From NCBI RefSeq assembly GCF_000024205.1, contig NC_013216.1, positions 1,488,001 through 1,552,000 on the forward strand: 64,000 bases of DNA, read 5' to 3'. Positions 24,880 to 33,764 of this stretch are shown here, piece after piece (the stretch's first letter is position 1; the number at the start of each line of letters is the position of its first letter). The notes beneath the pieces are model-generated. The model did not search any database. It saw nothing but the letters and a program-made list of their open reading frames with translations, and was not told the DNA's origin. The position numbers and the translations under genes were made by a program. The stretch is from Desulfofarcimen acetoxidans DSM 771. GTDB lineage: Bacteria; Bacillota; Desulfotomaculia; Desulfotomaculales; Desulfofarciminaceae.

Positions 24880-27795
24880 ATGAATTTTGAAGAGTTGCTT
24901 AAAAAGTATCAAGCAGTACTTGTTGAAAACAATAATTTGAAGATAGAAATAAATAATTTAAAGGCACAACTAGGCATTGTAGAACAGCACTATGTTACAG
25001 ATAAAGTTTATAAACAAAAATCAATAGCAAAAGTATTAAAACAGGAACCTGTAAATAAAGTTTTACTCTCGGGTATGAACATCTATGCTACCCCTATTGA
25101 AAAAATTAAACTATTTATGTCATTATTTAAAGGCCGAGAGGATGTTTATGCAAAAAGATGGGAGAGTAAAAAGAAGGTTAAGAACGGGTACTCACCTGTA
25201 TGTCTAAACGAATGGAAATCTGGAGTATGCAGTAAACCAAAGATAAAATGCGATCATTGTATCAAAAAGGCTTATGCTGCTTTAGATGAAAAGGTTATTG
25301 AAGAACATTTAAAAGGGAATATTGTTGTTGGAATATACCCCCTATGCCTTGATGAAACATGTTACTTCTTAGCTATTGATTTTGATGATGAAGGCTGGCA
25401 AAAGGATATTTCTGTGCTTAGAGAAGTATGTATGGAATATAATATTCCTGTTGCCGTTGAGCGTTCATGTTCCGGCAATGGAGCCCATGCCTGGTTTTTC
25501 TTTGAAAATAAGATATCAGCGGTTTTAGCCAGAAAATTGGGGACAGCTTTACTTACCTATTCAATGAGTAAAAGACACGAAATAACTTTTGAATCTTATG
25601 ACAGGTTTTTTCCTAGTCAGGACACCTTGCCAAAAGGCGGCTTAGGAAATTTAATTGCACTACCGCTTCAAAAGGCAGCAAGGAAGTATAATAATAGTGT
25701 TTTTATTGATGAAAATCTTGAACCCTATGCTGACCAATGGGGATTTTTAGCTGCAATTAAAAAACTTTCTGAATATGATATTGAAATGCTTATTTCAAAA
25801 CTTTATCATGGGAACGAATTAGGAGTATTGAAGAAAGATGATGAGGACGATCAAAAGCCATGGGAAACAGCTGAAATTAAGTTAACAAAAAATGATTTTC
25901 CTGCAGATCTAAAAGTTGTAAAAGCTAATATGCTTTTCATTGAGAAATCGGGCATTTCTCAAAGGGCTTTAAATTATATAAAACGTTTGGCTGCTTTCAA
26001 AAATCCAGAGTTCTACAAAGCCCAGGCTATGCGCATGTCGACTTTTAAAAAGCCTAGGATTATCTCATGCGCTGATGAAGTTGGGAAATACTTATGCTTG
26101 CCTAGAGGATGTGAAGTTGACTTAATAGCAGTGCTTAAAGAGCTTGAGATAGCTGCCAGTTGGATAGACAATACCAATTGCGGGAGAAATATTGATGTGG
26201 AATTCAATGGTAGCCTCAGGGATGAACAGCTCTTAGCTATCAATGAATTGCTGAAATATGATAACGGAGTACTCTCCGGGACAACAGCCTTTGGAAAAAC
26301 TGTTGTGTCTATAAAGCTAATTGCCGAAAGAAAAGTTAATACACTTATTTTGGTAGATAGAGTTAGTTTAGTTTCACAATGGAAAAATAAATTAGCCGAG
26401 TTTTTGAGTATTAATGAATTATTGCCGGAAATGAATCAGACGAAAAAACGGGGAAGAAAAAAGGCTGAAAGTTTTATCGGGCAAATTGGAGCAGGAAAGG
26501 ACAGTTTAGGTGGAATTATTGACATAGCTGTAATGCAATCTTTAAATAGAATGGGTGAAGTAAAGGATTGCGTTAAAAATTATGGCATGGTCATTGTTGA
26601 TGAATGTCATCATATTTCGGCATTTAGCTTTGAGAAGATACTAAAAAATACGAATGCAAAATATGTTTATGGGTTGACTGCAACGCCTACAAGGAAGGAT
26701 GGGCACCATCCGATTATATTTATGCAATGCGGTCCTATACGGTACAGGGATAATGCAAAGAAGCAAGCAGAAAAAAGACCATTTGAGCATTTTATCATAC
26801 CAAGATTCACGCCTTTAAGAGTGCCATTAGATAAAAATGAACGGGACGTATCGATTCAAGAGCTATATTCCGAAATTGTAGTTAATGAAATGAGGAATCA
26901 GCTAATTGTAGATGATGTAGTCAGAAGTTTTGAAAACAATAGAAACTGTATTGTCTTAACTCAAAGAACTGCTCATGTCGAATTGCTGGCGAAGAAACTA
27001 AGCGAGAGAATTCCTAACGTGATATCTTTAACGGGCGGCATGGGTAGAAAGCATACAAGAGAGATATTAACAAAAATAGCTGAAACTCCTACAGATAAGC
27101 AGTTAATATTGATTGCCACTGGAAAATACATTGGGGAGGGTTTTGACGAGCCCCGTCTTGATACCTTATTTTTAGCTATGCCAATATCATGGAAAGGCAC
27201 TTTACAGCAATACGCAGGGAGGTTGCATAGATTATATGAAAACAAAAATGAGGTTCAAATATATGATTATGTGGATATCCATGTGAGGATGCTGGAGAAA
27301 ATGTACCATAAAAGGCTTACGGGATATGCATCAATTGGGTATAAAGCAAAAGGGGAAAGTATTGCAGCGGATTCGATTGATATTATTTTTGATAAGAGCG
27401 ACTTTTTGCCGGTATTTAGTAATGATCTAGTAAATGCGGGAAGAGAGATTTTGATAGTTAGCCCATTTGTTACGAAGAGGCGCACTTTACAAATGCTACA
27501 ATACCTAGATGCTGCATTGCGAAAAAAGATCAGAGTAATCGTTGTGACTAGACCGGTTGAAGATTCTAGAAATAAGGATAAGAGTGCTTTGAAAAACGTC
27601 TTGGATTCAATGAAAAGCGCCGGTATCAGTTTAATTTTAAAATCGGACATACATCAAAAATTTGCAGTTGTGGACCAAAGAATTGTATGGTATGGAAGCA
27701 TCAACCTTTTGAGCTTTGGTAGTGCTGAAGAAAGTATTATGCGGCTTGACAGTCCCAATATTTCCCATGGACTTTTAAGGAGACTAGAAATTTAA
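24880..27795 (+). CDS. TOTE-type primase-polymerase / SF2 helicase / PLD nuclease fusion
   Basis: The protein has 971 residues. An N-terminal coiled coil (about 1-45) precedes a CxxC-type cysteine cluster (CSKPKIKCDHC). The archaeo-eukaryotic primase domain as found in TOTE conflict systems has AIDFDDEGW near 167, ERSCSGNGAHAWFFF, and RFFPSQDTLPKGGLGNLIAL. An SF2 helicase follows with Walker A GTTAFGKT near 470, DECH near 575, TATPTRKDG and QYAGRLHR near 777. The C-terminus is a phospholipase-D-like nuclease (SPFVTKRRT; HQKFAVVD near 925). This single-protein architecture is associated with defence against invading DNA. It has its own promoter and lies inside a cargo region between att-like modules. 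All the catalytic motifs I could check are present. Confidence 0.9.
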   Translation: MNFEELLKKYQAVLVENNNLKIEINNLKAQLGIVEQHYVTDKVYKQKSIAKVLKQEPVNKVLLSGMNIYATPIEKIKLFMSLFKGREDVYAKRWESKKKVKNGYSPVCLNEWKSGVCSKPKIKCDHCIKKAYAALDEKVIEEHLKGNIVVGIYPLCLDETCYFLAIDFDDEGWQKDISVLREVCMEYNIPVAVERSCSGNGAHAWFFFENKISAVLARKLGTALLTYSMSKRHEITFESYDRFFPSQDTLPKGGLGNLIALPLQKAARKYNNSVFIDENLEPYADQWGFLAAIKKLSEYDIEMLISKLYHGNELGVLKKDDEDDQKPWETAEIKLTKNDFPADLKVVKANMLFIEKSGISQRALNYIKRLAAFKNPEFYKAQAMRMSTFKKPRIISCADEVGKYLCLPRGCEVDLIAVLKELEIAASWIDNTNCGRNIDVEFNGSLRDEQLLAINELLKYDNGVLSGTTAFGKTVVSIKLIAERKVNTLILVDRVSLVSQWKNKLAEFLSINELLPEMNQTKKRGRKKAESFIGQIGAGKDSLGGIIDIAVMQSLNRMGEVKDCVKNYGMVIVDECHHISAFSFEKILKNTNAKYVYGLTATPTRKDGHHPIIFMQCGPIRYRDNAKKQAEKRPFEHFIIPRFTPLRVPLDKNERDVSIQELYSEIVVNEMRNQLIVDDVVRSFENNRNCIVLTQRTAHVELLAKKLSERIPNVISLTGGMGRKHTREILTKIAETPTDKQLILIATGKYIGEGFDEPRLDTLFLAMPISWKGTLQQYAGRLHRLYENKNEVQIYDYVDIHVRMLEKMYHKRLTGYASIGYKAKGESIAADSIDIIFDKSDFLPVFSNDLVNAGREILIVSPFVTKRRTLQMLQYLDAALRKKIRVIVVTRPVEDSRNKDKSALKNVLDSMKSAGISLILKSDIHQKFAVVDQRIVWYGSINLLSFGSAEESIMRLDSPNISHGLLRRLEI

Positions 27796-28034
27796 AGTTA
27801 ATTGAGCAGTTTTGGAAAGTGGATGACCCCAACATAAGACAGTCTTGAGGATGTATAAATAGAATAAACGGCACCTATCAAGAATGGGTGCTTGTGTTGT
27901 TTTTAAATAACTATTTCTGAAGTTTAAAAATAAATGTATAATCGAGGTTGGCCGGAGGAACCGGGTTGAGTAATTGCATTTATGTCTTATACCATAGTTG
28001 AATTCTTTTAGACCGAAGGTGTGTTCTTTCTACT

Positions 28035-28217
28035 GTGCGCAGCATGGCCCGGGATTATTTAAGGAAGGTGAATGTTCTGCGATTGCTTAATCGGGGAAAA
28101 GATGAACAGGACTGGTATTACAGTAGGCTTGTAGAAGCTTTTGAGCCATGTAGCCAATACATTCCTCAGTTGTATGGTGAGTTAAAAAAGGAAGATGGAG
28201 ACCTTTTCGGGAGGTAG
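28035..28217 (+). CDS. small hypothetical protein
   Basis: This is a 57-60 residue ORF (ATG 28035 or 28044) of mixed charge, reading ARDYLRKVNVLRLLNRG. I do not recognise it. It has no clear ribosome binding site. It may be a fragment; the upstream 200 bases have no gene. Confidence 0.3.
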   Translation: MRSMARDYLRKVNVLRLLNRGKDEQDWYYSRLVEAFEPCSQYIPQLYGELKKEDGDLFGR

Positions 28218-28291
28218 GTACAAAACTCCATAAAGAATTTAAGGCGAGATCTGGTGAAAGTTTAATTGTACCGGTTGTGATGGGAAAATGA

Positions 28292-28813
28292 TTGTATAAT
28301 AGAATGTGGGAGGTAATGGTCATCCGAAAGATAATCGTTGGGGTGATGGGGGGAGGTATGGCTTCTCCTTCTGATTATAAAATAGCTTACAATTTAGGGG
28401 GGCTAATCGCCAAAGAAGGATGGGTTTTACTGAACGGAGGAAGACCTACCGGAATTATGGATGCATCAGCAAAGGGTGCTAAAGATAAGGGCGGTCTGAC
28501 GGTGGGAATACTGCCGGCTTACGATTCACATCAGGCTTCATGTTATATTGATATACCCATTGTTACTGGTATGGGGGACGGCAGGAACTATATTAATGTG
28601 CTTTCCAGTGATATTGTGGTGGCACTTCCCGGAAAGGCAGGAACAATTTCAGAAATTGCTCTGGCTCTAAAAAACCGTAAAAAAGTAATTCTAGTGAATT
28701 TTGATACAGGTGTGCTTTTTGAAGATTATAGCAAAGAGGGACTTTTAAAGGATGCCCGGGATGAAGATGAGGTAATCAACATTATAAAAGAGGAATTTGT
28801 ATTGAAACAATAA
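28292..28813 (+). CDS. TIGR00725/LOG-family nucleotide-binding protein
   Basis: The protein has about 165-173 residues with the SLOG Rossmann fold of the LOG/'lysine decarboxylase-like' group: VGVMGGG, KEGWVLLNGGRPTGIMDASAKGA and ALPGKAGTISEIALALKNRK, the last corresponding to the PGGxGTxxE motif. Family members hydrolyse nucleoside monophosphates (as in cytokinin activation) or sense nucleotide ligands; members occur in defence systems. The start is uncertain: GGAGGT lies too close to the ATG at 28316, so 28292 or 28304 may be used. Confidence 0.85.
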   Translation: MYNRMWEVMVIRKIIVGVMGGGMASPSDYKIAYNLGGLIAKEGWVLLNGGRPTGIMDASAKGAKDKGGLTVGILPAYDSHQASCYIDIPIVTGMGDGRNYINVLSSDIVVALPGKAGTISEIALALKNRKKVILVNFDTGVLFEDYSKEGLLKDARDEDEVINIIKEEFVLKQ

Positions 28814-29304
28814 TTTTTGTTGATATAATAACATAGACTTATGTTTGTTATTATGGGTTTGCCCGGGAGCGTGTAAAGGTATTTAATAGCAATGTGCCTT
28901 TGGAAAATTTATTTAACATGCCACGTTTAAAGCGATGCTGGAGGAACAAATCAACGTGGTTTGTAGTTGGATAAGCGCTAATATAGATATAGTAGAATGG
29001 TGTAAAATGCCCCTTTATTTGCCTTGTTAGATCAGTATATAGCTATCGGGAATAATTTTGCGATTAAGGTATCTGTCCACAAAAAATTTATTTGAAATAA
29101 ATTATAAAATAGGAGAGTTTAGTGAAACAGGGCTTAATTTTTTCATAGAATTATTACTGTAAATTATGTTGAGTTGCATTACTAAGATTAATGTTACTTG
29201 TCTTCAATGTTGTCATATCACAATAAGAGTATTTTAATAAGCACTAAAGCGAGGTATTTTAGTTAAAGGAAATGGCTTACTAATTAATAATGGGTGGTTT
29301 AGAG
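28814..29304. other. intergenic stretch
   Basis: No gene seen. A hairpin at about 28821-28854 (ATAATAACATA ... TATGTTTGTTATTAT) could end transcription of the LOG gene. The rest is AT-rich and carries no convincing promoter. Confidence 0.45.
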
Positions 29305-31020
29305 ATGTTAACGGAAGAATTAATGGAGCTAATTGAAGAATTAAAGTTAGGCAAGGTAGAAACACAGAAAGTGGAGTGTAAAGAAGCCCGAGTTGACATA
29401 CCTCGTAGTCTGGTGGAGTCACTTTCGGCATTTAGTAACGCAACCGGTGGAGGAATTGTCTTATTGGGTGTGGGTGATGCGCCAACCTTTCCTATCTTGG
29501 GAGTTAATAATATTGATCGGTTACAGTCAGCGGTTACAAATATGTGTGCCCAGGAGCTTGAGCCACCGATACGTCCACAATTTTCTCTTCATAATATTAG
29601 CGGTAGAATACTTTTGGTAATTGAAGTGCCGGAAGCAGGAACCCCTGAGAAACCTGTTTACATAAAAGCCCGTGGTATTTATCATGGTTCTTTCATGCGT
29701 CAGGCAGATGGTGATCATCAATTGACAGAGTATGAAGTGCTTAAGTTGATAGAAAACAGGGGGCAGCCAAGACATGATATGGAGTTTATTGATGAAACTA
29801 GCGAAGCGGATTTAGAGCAGGAGTCAATAGATGCATTTATTGCTCGTGTTAGAGAGCGGGCACAGGGGCCTATTGGTGATGCAGATAAAAATACTATATT
29901 AAGATCTACGCGCGTTCTCGCTGAAAGAGATGGAAGGCTAACGCCAACAGTTGCCGGTCTCCTAATGTTCGGTAAAATGCCACAATTCATTTTTCCAAAT
30001 TTACGTGTAGTTTTTTTAGTCTATCCTAATAGTGACCCTAATCAACCCGGTCCCAATGGAGAACGATATCTGGTTAATGAGCCGGTTGAGGGTAATATTA
30101 CGACAATATTGCAAAGGCTGATTCTCTTATTAGGCAGACACTTGCAAAAAAGGACCGTAATTACAGGATCTATAGAACGTGATGAACTATGGGAGTATCC
30201 CAGGGAGGCATTACGTGAGGCTCTGGCTAATGCACTTTTACACCGTGACTATTCTCCTCAAGCAAGGGGAAGCCAAATTCAAGTATCCCTCTTTCCAGAT
30301 CGACTTACTATCTCAAACCCAGGTGGTTTATTTGGAACGGTAACTTTAGATAATATTGACCAACCCGATGTTCAGCAGGCCCGTAACTCAGCTTTAATGC
30401 GTATCGCTGAAGATTCGGGGATTGTGGAGAACAGGGGCGGGGGGGTCGGGGCAATAATTGCAGCAATGCGCAAATATAACCTGTCTCCGCCGCTATTTAA
30501 AAATACATTGAGTCGGTTTAACTTAACTTTTAAAAACCATCATTTGCTCGGATCTGAGGCTTTGAAATGGCTTGATAGCATTAATATTAATAAATTAAAT
30601 AGTAACCAGAGATTAGCACTGGTGTATGCACATAAAGAAGGCCGTATTGCAAACAGGGATTATCAGCGGTTATGTGGTGTTGATACAGTTATTGCTACGC
30701 GTGAGCTTGGAGATATGGTTCAAGTTGGTGCTCTTAATATGTCGGGAACACGTCGTTGGGCGTATTATGAGCTGTCTCCGCAGTTGTCAGGCTTAGAGGA
30801 AGATATTAAATTTAAGGGTTTACCCGCAGATTCTAAAAAAATATGGAAATATGTAAGAGATAATCAACCGGTAGCGAGAAAAGAAATTATTAAAGCATTA
30901 AAAGGTATTTTTACAGAAAATCAAATTGATTATAGGTTAGAAAAATTGGTAGAGAATAATCTAATAGTTGCTACAAACCTTAAGGAAAAGGCCAGCAATA
31001 GAAAATACATAATTAAATAA
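29305..31020 (+). CDS. AlbA/Schlafen-type (AAA_4) ATP-binding transcriptional regulator-like protein
   Basis: The protein has 571 residues. The N-terminal AlbA_2/Schlafen domain (about 15-140) has VECKEARVDIPRSLVESLSAFSN and GGGIVLLGVGD. A middle part is followed by a GHKL-like ATPase domain near 290-400 (REALREALANALLHRDYS, ISNPGGLFG, VENRGGGVGAI) and winged-helix segments at the C-terminus. Such proteins are common, often in defence or mobile regions, with no firmly assigned function. The ATG at 29305 follows GGGTGG. It ends in a long perfect inverted repeat. Confidence 0.85.
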   Translation: MLTEELMELIEELKLGKVETQKVECKEARVDIPRSLVESLSAFSNATGGGIVLLGVGDAPTFPILGVNNIDRLQSAVTNMCAQELEPPIRPQFSLHNISGRILLVIEVPEAGTPEKPVYIKARGIYHGSFMRQADGDHQLTEYEVLKLIENRGQPRHDMEFIDETSEADLEQESIDAFIARVRERAQGPIGDADKNTILRSTRVLAERDGRLTPTVAGLLMFGKMPQFIFPNLRVVFLVYPNSDPNQPGPNGERYLVNEPVEGNITTILQRLILLLGRHLQKRTVITGSIERDELWEYPREALREALANALLHRDYSPQARGSQIQVSLFPDRLTISNPGGLFGTVTLDNIDQPDVQQARNSALMRIAEDSGIVENRGGGVGAIIAAMRKYNLSPPLFKNTLSRFNLTFKNHHLLGSEALKWLDSININKLNSNQRLALVYAHKEGRIANRDYQRLCGVDTVIATRELGDMVQVGALNMSGTRRWAYYELSPQLSGLEEDIKFKGLPADSKKIWKYVRDNQPVARKEIIKALKGIFTENQIDYRLEKLVENNLIVATNLKEKASNRKYIIK

Positions 31021-31040
31021 CGAAAATTTTAGGTTTGAAC

Positions 31041-31082
31041 TTCGGAAAGACTTCGGAAAAGATTTTCCGAAGTCTTTCCGAA
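31041..31082 (+). terminator. 42-bp perfect inverted repeat (terminator)
   Basis: TTCGGAAAGACTTCGGAAAA (31041-31060), a GA loop, and its exact complement (31063-31082). Each arm itself contains the repeated unit CTTCGGAAA. It lies 20 bases after the AlbA-type gene. It has no long T-run, so it may also be a protein-binding dyad. Confidence 0.65.
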
Positions 31083-31124
31083 GTCTTGAAAAGTAATCTG
31101 ACATAACTAATATTTGAATATTAT

Positions 31125-31905
31125 GTATAGGGGTACAGACAAATTCAAATTTATTATCGTGTCTTTTATTAAACTCCGTCCAACGTTCTGACGGGCCATC
31201 ATGATGAATATTAAGATTGTCCCAAATAATAACAGCCCTTGTAACACATATATTTATCTGCAATATTCTCTTAAAATGCTATCAAATCGTCAGCTTTTCG
31301 TGTAGATCCTCATTCCGCATAAACTTCACCTGTGTTAATGTCAAAGCAGGTTAGTAATGACTGTGTTCCATGCCGAATGTATTCGTATTCATATTTTCCG
31401 GGCTTTCCCGGCTTTGGTATCTGTGTTTCGTATTTTCGTTCAACTGCTTGGATTCCGGTTTTCTCATCAACACACAATACCACTGCATCTTCAGGTGGGT
31501 TATTATATATATCTACAATTATATTTGTTTTTTCTTTGAATGCAGGATCTTTGTTATGTAGCCACATTTCAAATTTGTGTGGTTTTAGGTTGATTTCGTT
31601 CAAAGTTTGCCATATATTTGAACGACTCATTTGGAAGTCTTCTATGTAATTATTAGCTGCTTCGGTTAAAAGATCATGAAGACCTTTAATTCCGGAACAT
31701 AGAAAGCGATTACGCTATTTCTTCACGGTTTTAGGGGTGGTATTTAACTTTTGAGCTACTTCTTTGGCGGTTAACCCTTATGCCAATATTAGAATGATTG
31801 TTGCGCGAAAAACTAATCTTACTTCACTTTTCTGGCCATTAGCTATTTTTACAAGATCTACTTCTTGTTTATCAGTTAAATTAAAGCGTTTGTTCTTTTT
31901 ACCCA
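31125..31905 (-). pseudogene. IS630-family transposase, multiply broken
   Basis: Read on the minus strand with frame changes it gives an N-terminus (KRFNLTDKQEVDLVKIANGQ), an HTH region (LTAKEVAQKLNTTPKTVKK), the middle (DAVVLCVDEKTGIQAVERKY) and the C-terminal DDE part (VIIWDNLNIHHDGPSERW, FEFVCTPIH). Several stops interrupt it, and homology stops after TPIH at about 31130, so the last Glu and the left terminus are gone. It differs in sequence from the active IS630 element at 19601. Confidence 0.85.
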
Positions 31906-32162
31906 TAACTCAATTTACCCCCGATAGAAAAAAAGGATCAACCGTTCGTCATCATAATAAAAGCATTCTTTTCTCATTTATAATGCTATTAATAGGATTC
32001 GACATAAAAGGAGATATCTCTCCTAATTTATGGATCGCTTTTCTTATGGTTGTAACTAATTTTACTTATGCTTCCTGCTAAGCTATCAAAAAGCAGTTTC
32101 GTACTCGTACTATTCTGTTAAGTTAGTTAATTAAAAGGGAAAGAATTTACGGGACAGTCTAC
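31125..32162 (-). mobile_element. IS630-family element relic
   Basis: The relic comprises the broken transposase plus a 250-bp terminal non-coding end finishing TTTACGGGACAGTCTAC next to TAG of an integrase gene. The same end occurs alone at 5905-6147. Insertion at a CTAG-type site with TA duplication fits the IS630 family. Confidence 0.72.
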
Positions 32163-32359
32163 TAGATCATATTCGAGTCCATGATCTGAGATATACGGCA
32201 GGTTCAATTCTATTTGATGAAGGAGTTCCGCTTACAACAGTATCTGCTTTTTTAGGTCACAGTACCCCGGCAACTACTGCTTCTGTATATGCTCATGCTC
32301 TTAGAAAAGGCGAGAGTATAGCTGAATTTTTAGATGCAGACAAAACGGCAGACAAGTAA
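32163..32359 (+). pseudogene. 3' fragment of a tyrosine integrase
   Basis: This nearly exact copy of the last 65 codons of the integrase at 21527-22622 includes HDLR, FLGHSTPATTASVYAH and the ending DADKTADK. Differences are few (for example DLRYTAGSILFDEG for DLRHTAGSILLDEG). It was cut by the IS630 relic. The downstream att-like module is also duplicated. Confidence 0.9.
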
Positions 32360-32404
32360 AATAAAGCCCTTGAATTATAAGGGTTTCAGGTTCAAGCTTA
32401 TACG

Positions 32405-32475
32405 TTCAAGTCGTGTCGCTCCGACCAATGAAAAAACCTGTTAAGCCTTATGAATAAGGCTTAACAGGTTTTTTA
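32405..32475. other. attachment-like module copy 3
   Basis: The 23-base tRNA-Pro-like core at 32405-32427 is identical to copy 1. It is followed by a perfect hairpin AACCTGTTAAGCCTTAT / ATAAGGCTTAACAGGTT with T-run at 32436-32475. The stem differs from copy 1 but stays paired. Confidence 0.65.
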
Positions 32476-32805
32476 TTTTCGATTTTTTGAAATAATGAAC
32501 ATAAACATGCAGAAAAAATGCAGACAAGAATTATTTATATATACCTATATTAGTAAGTAAAATCTTTATAGTTAAGTTATCTATAATAAATCCTCAAAGA
32601 TTAAATATGAAAAAAAGTTATTTGTATTATAATAATTAGTTATGTTATAATATGTTTATGGGCAAAGAAAAGTTCCACTAGGCTATAGCTCGTTGGCTTC
32701 TTGGATATAAGTGGGGGTCTAGTTGAGTCCGAACTTATTTCTCCGTAATTAATTTAATATTTTAGGCAAAATTTTTTACCAATAAACACAATAATAAATT
32801 TACAT
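32476..32805. other. leader region before the tRNA genes
   Basis: No protein gene. ATGCAGAAAAAATGCAGACAAG just after the att module recurs at the other att modules. TTATAATATG at about 32644 may be the -10 of the tRNA promoter. Confidence 0.45.
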
Positions 32806-32881
32806 TGGGGCGTCGCCAAGCGGTAAGGCACCGGACTCTGACTCCGGCATTTCGTTAGTTCGAATCCAGCTGCCCCAGCCA
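32806..32881 (+). tRNA. tRNA-Gln (CUG)
   Basis: This is a 76-base cloverleaf with encoded CCA. The acceptor TGGGGCG pairs with TGCCCCA, the anticodon stem CCGGA with TCCGG around loop CTCTGAC (anticodon CTG), and the T-loop contains TTCGAAT. Confidence 0.92.
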
Positions 32882-32922
32882 ACTTTATAATATTACACAT
32901 TTTTATTTTATGTGTGTTTTTA

Positions 32923-32998
32923 GGGTCATTAGCTCAACTGGAAGAGCAGGCGACTCTTAATCGTCAGGTTGGGGGTTCGATTCCCTCATGGCCCACCA
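32923..32998 (+). tRNA. tRNA-Lys (CUU)
   Basis: This is a 76-base cloverleaf with encoded CCA. The acceptor GGGTCAT pairs with ATGGCCC, the anticodon stem GGCGA with TCGTC around loop CTCTTAA (anticodon CTT), and the T-loop contains TTCGATT. Confidence 0.92.
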
Positions 32999-33124
32999 GT
33001 GAAATTTTATGGTGTTTCTTTTTACAAATACATATTATATCTAATTAGCTATGCAATTCCAGATGTTAGCCACTATCTAAATCCACTTGATTAATTTGAG
33101 TGGATTTTATCTTGAGGTGATATT

Positions 33125-33310
33125 ATGGATAGTTACAGAATCGGTCTTTCTACAGCATCACTTTGTCTTTGGGGAATTGATCCTTTAAAAAAACTAAAAA
33201 TCTGTAAATCACTTAAATTTTCAAGAATTGAAATTGGGTTAAGTACTTTGAAAATGTTAAAAGAATTTGTTAATTTCAATCTTTTCGAAGAGTTAAAAAC
33301 ATTTAACTAA
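33125..33310 (+). pseudogene. N-terminal fragment of a TIM-barrel sugar isomerase-like protein
   Basis: The 61 residues resemble the start of xylose isomerase-like (AP endonuclease family 2) proteins (IGLSTASLCLWG, then LKFSRIEIGLSTL). The frame is cut about 10 bases into the left end of the TnpB transposon. A ribosome binding site (TTGAGGTGA) precedes the ATG. The rest of the gene is not seen on the other side of the transposon. Confidence 0.5.
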
Positions 33311-33446
33311 ACCCCGCCAGAATTCCCCCACCTCTAAGGTGGTGGGATGAATGGCGGCCTTGTTTTGTGTACTAATAAAATGTTTGCCAAAGCCTCTATG
33401 ATGTGGCAAAATATAATCAGACGCAATAACGAAAGGTTGATTATTA

Positions 33447-33764
33447 TTGAGCAAACTTGATACAAATAGCCACTCAGTCTTCTTACTCACATATCATCTG
33501 ATTTTGGTAGTAAAATACCGCAGAAAAGTTATAAACGACACAATAGCAAACCGTATCAAAGAAATTGGTGAGTATATTGTACCAAAATATAATATTAGTT
33601 TTCTTGAATACAACCATGACAAAGCACACACACATATTGTTCAAGGCTCACCCTAATTATGGAAAGAATATTTTTGGTCGTAAAGTTTTTGTCTTCTAAC
33701 TACAGGTGGTGCACCCATTGAAGTAATTAAGAAGTACATTGAAACCCAGGGTGAAAAGAGGTGA
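33447..33764 (+). pseudogene. tnpA: IS200-type Y1 transposase TnpA, internally deleted
   Basis: The N-terminal part from TTG 33447 matches TnpA (TYHLILVVKYRRKV, EYNHDKAHTHIV, with the HxH metal motif). After HTHIVQGSP a stop occurs, and only the C-terminal tail can be read further on (GGAPIEVIKKYIETQGEK, with the catalytic-type tyrosine in KKY). About 40 residues are missing between them, so it is inactive. Confidence 0.82.

Noticed and set aside
31041-31082. Possible CRISPR repeat because of the repeated CTTCGGAAA unit
   Set aside because: There is no array of spaced repeats; it is one perfect inverted repeat. No cas gene is in the window.
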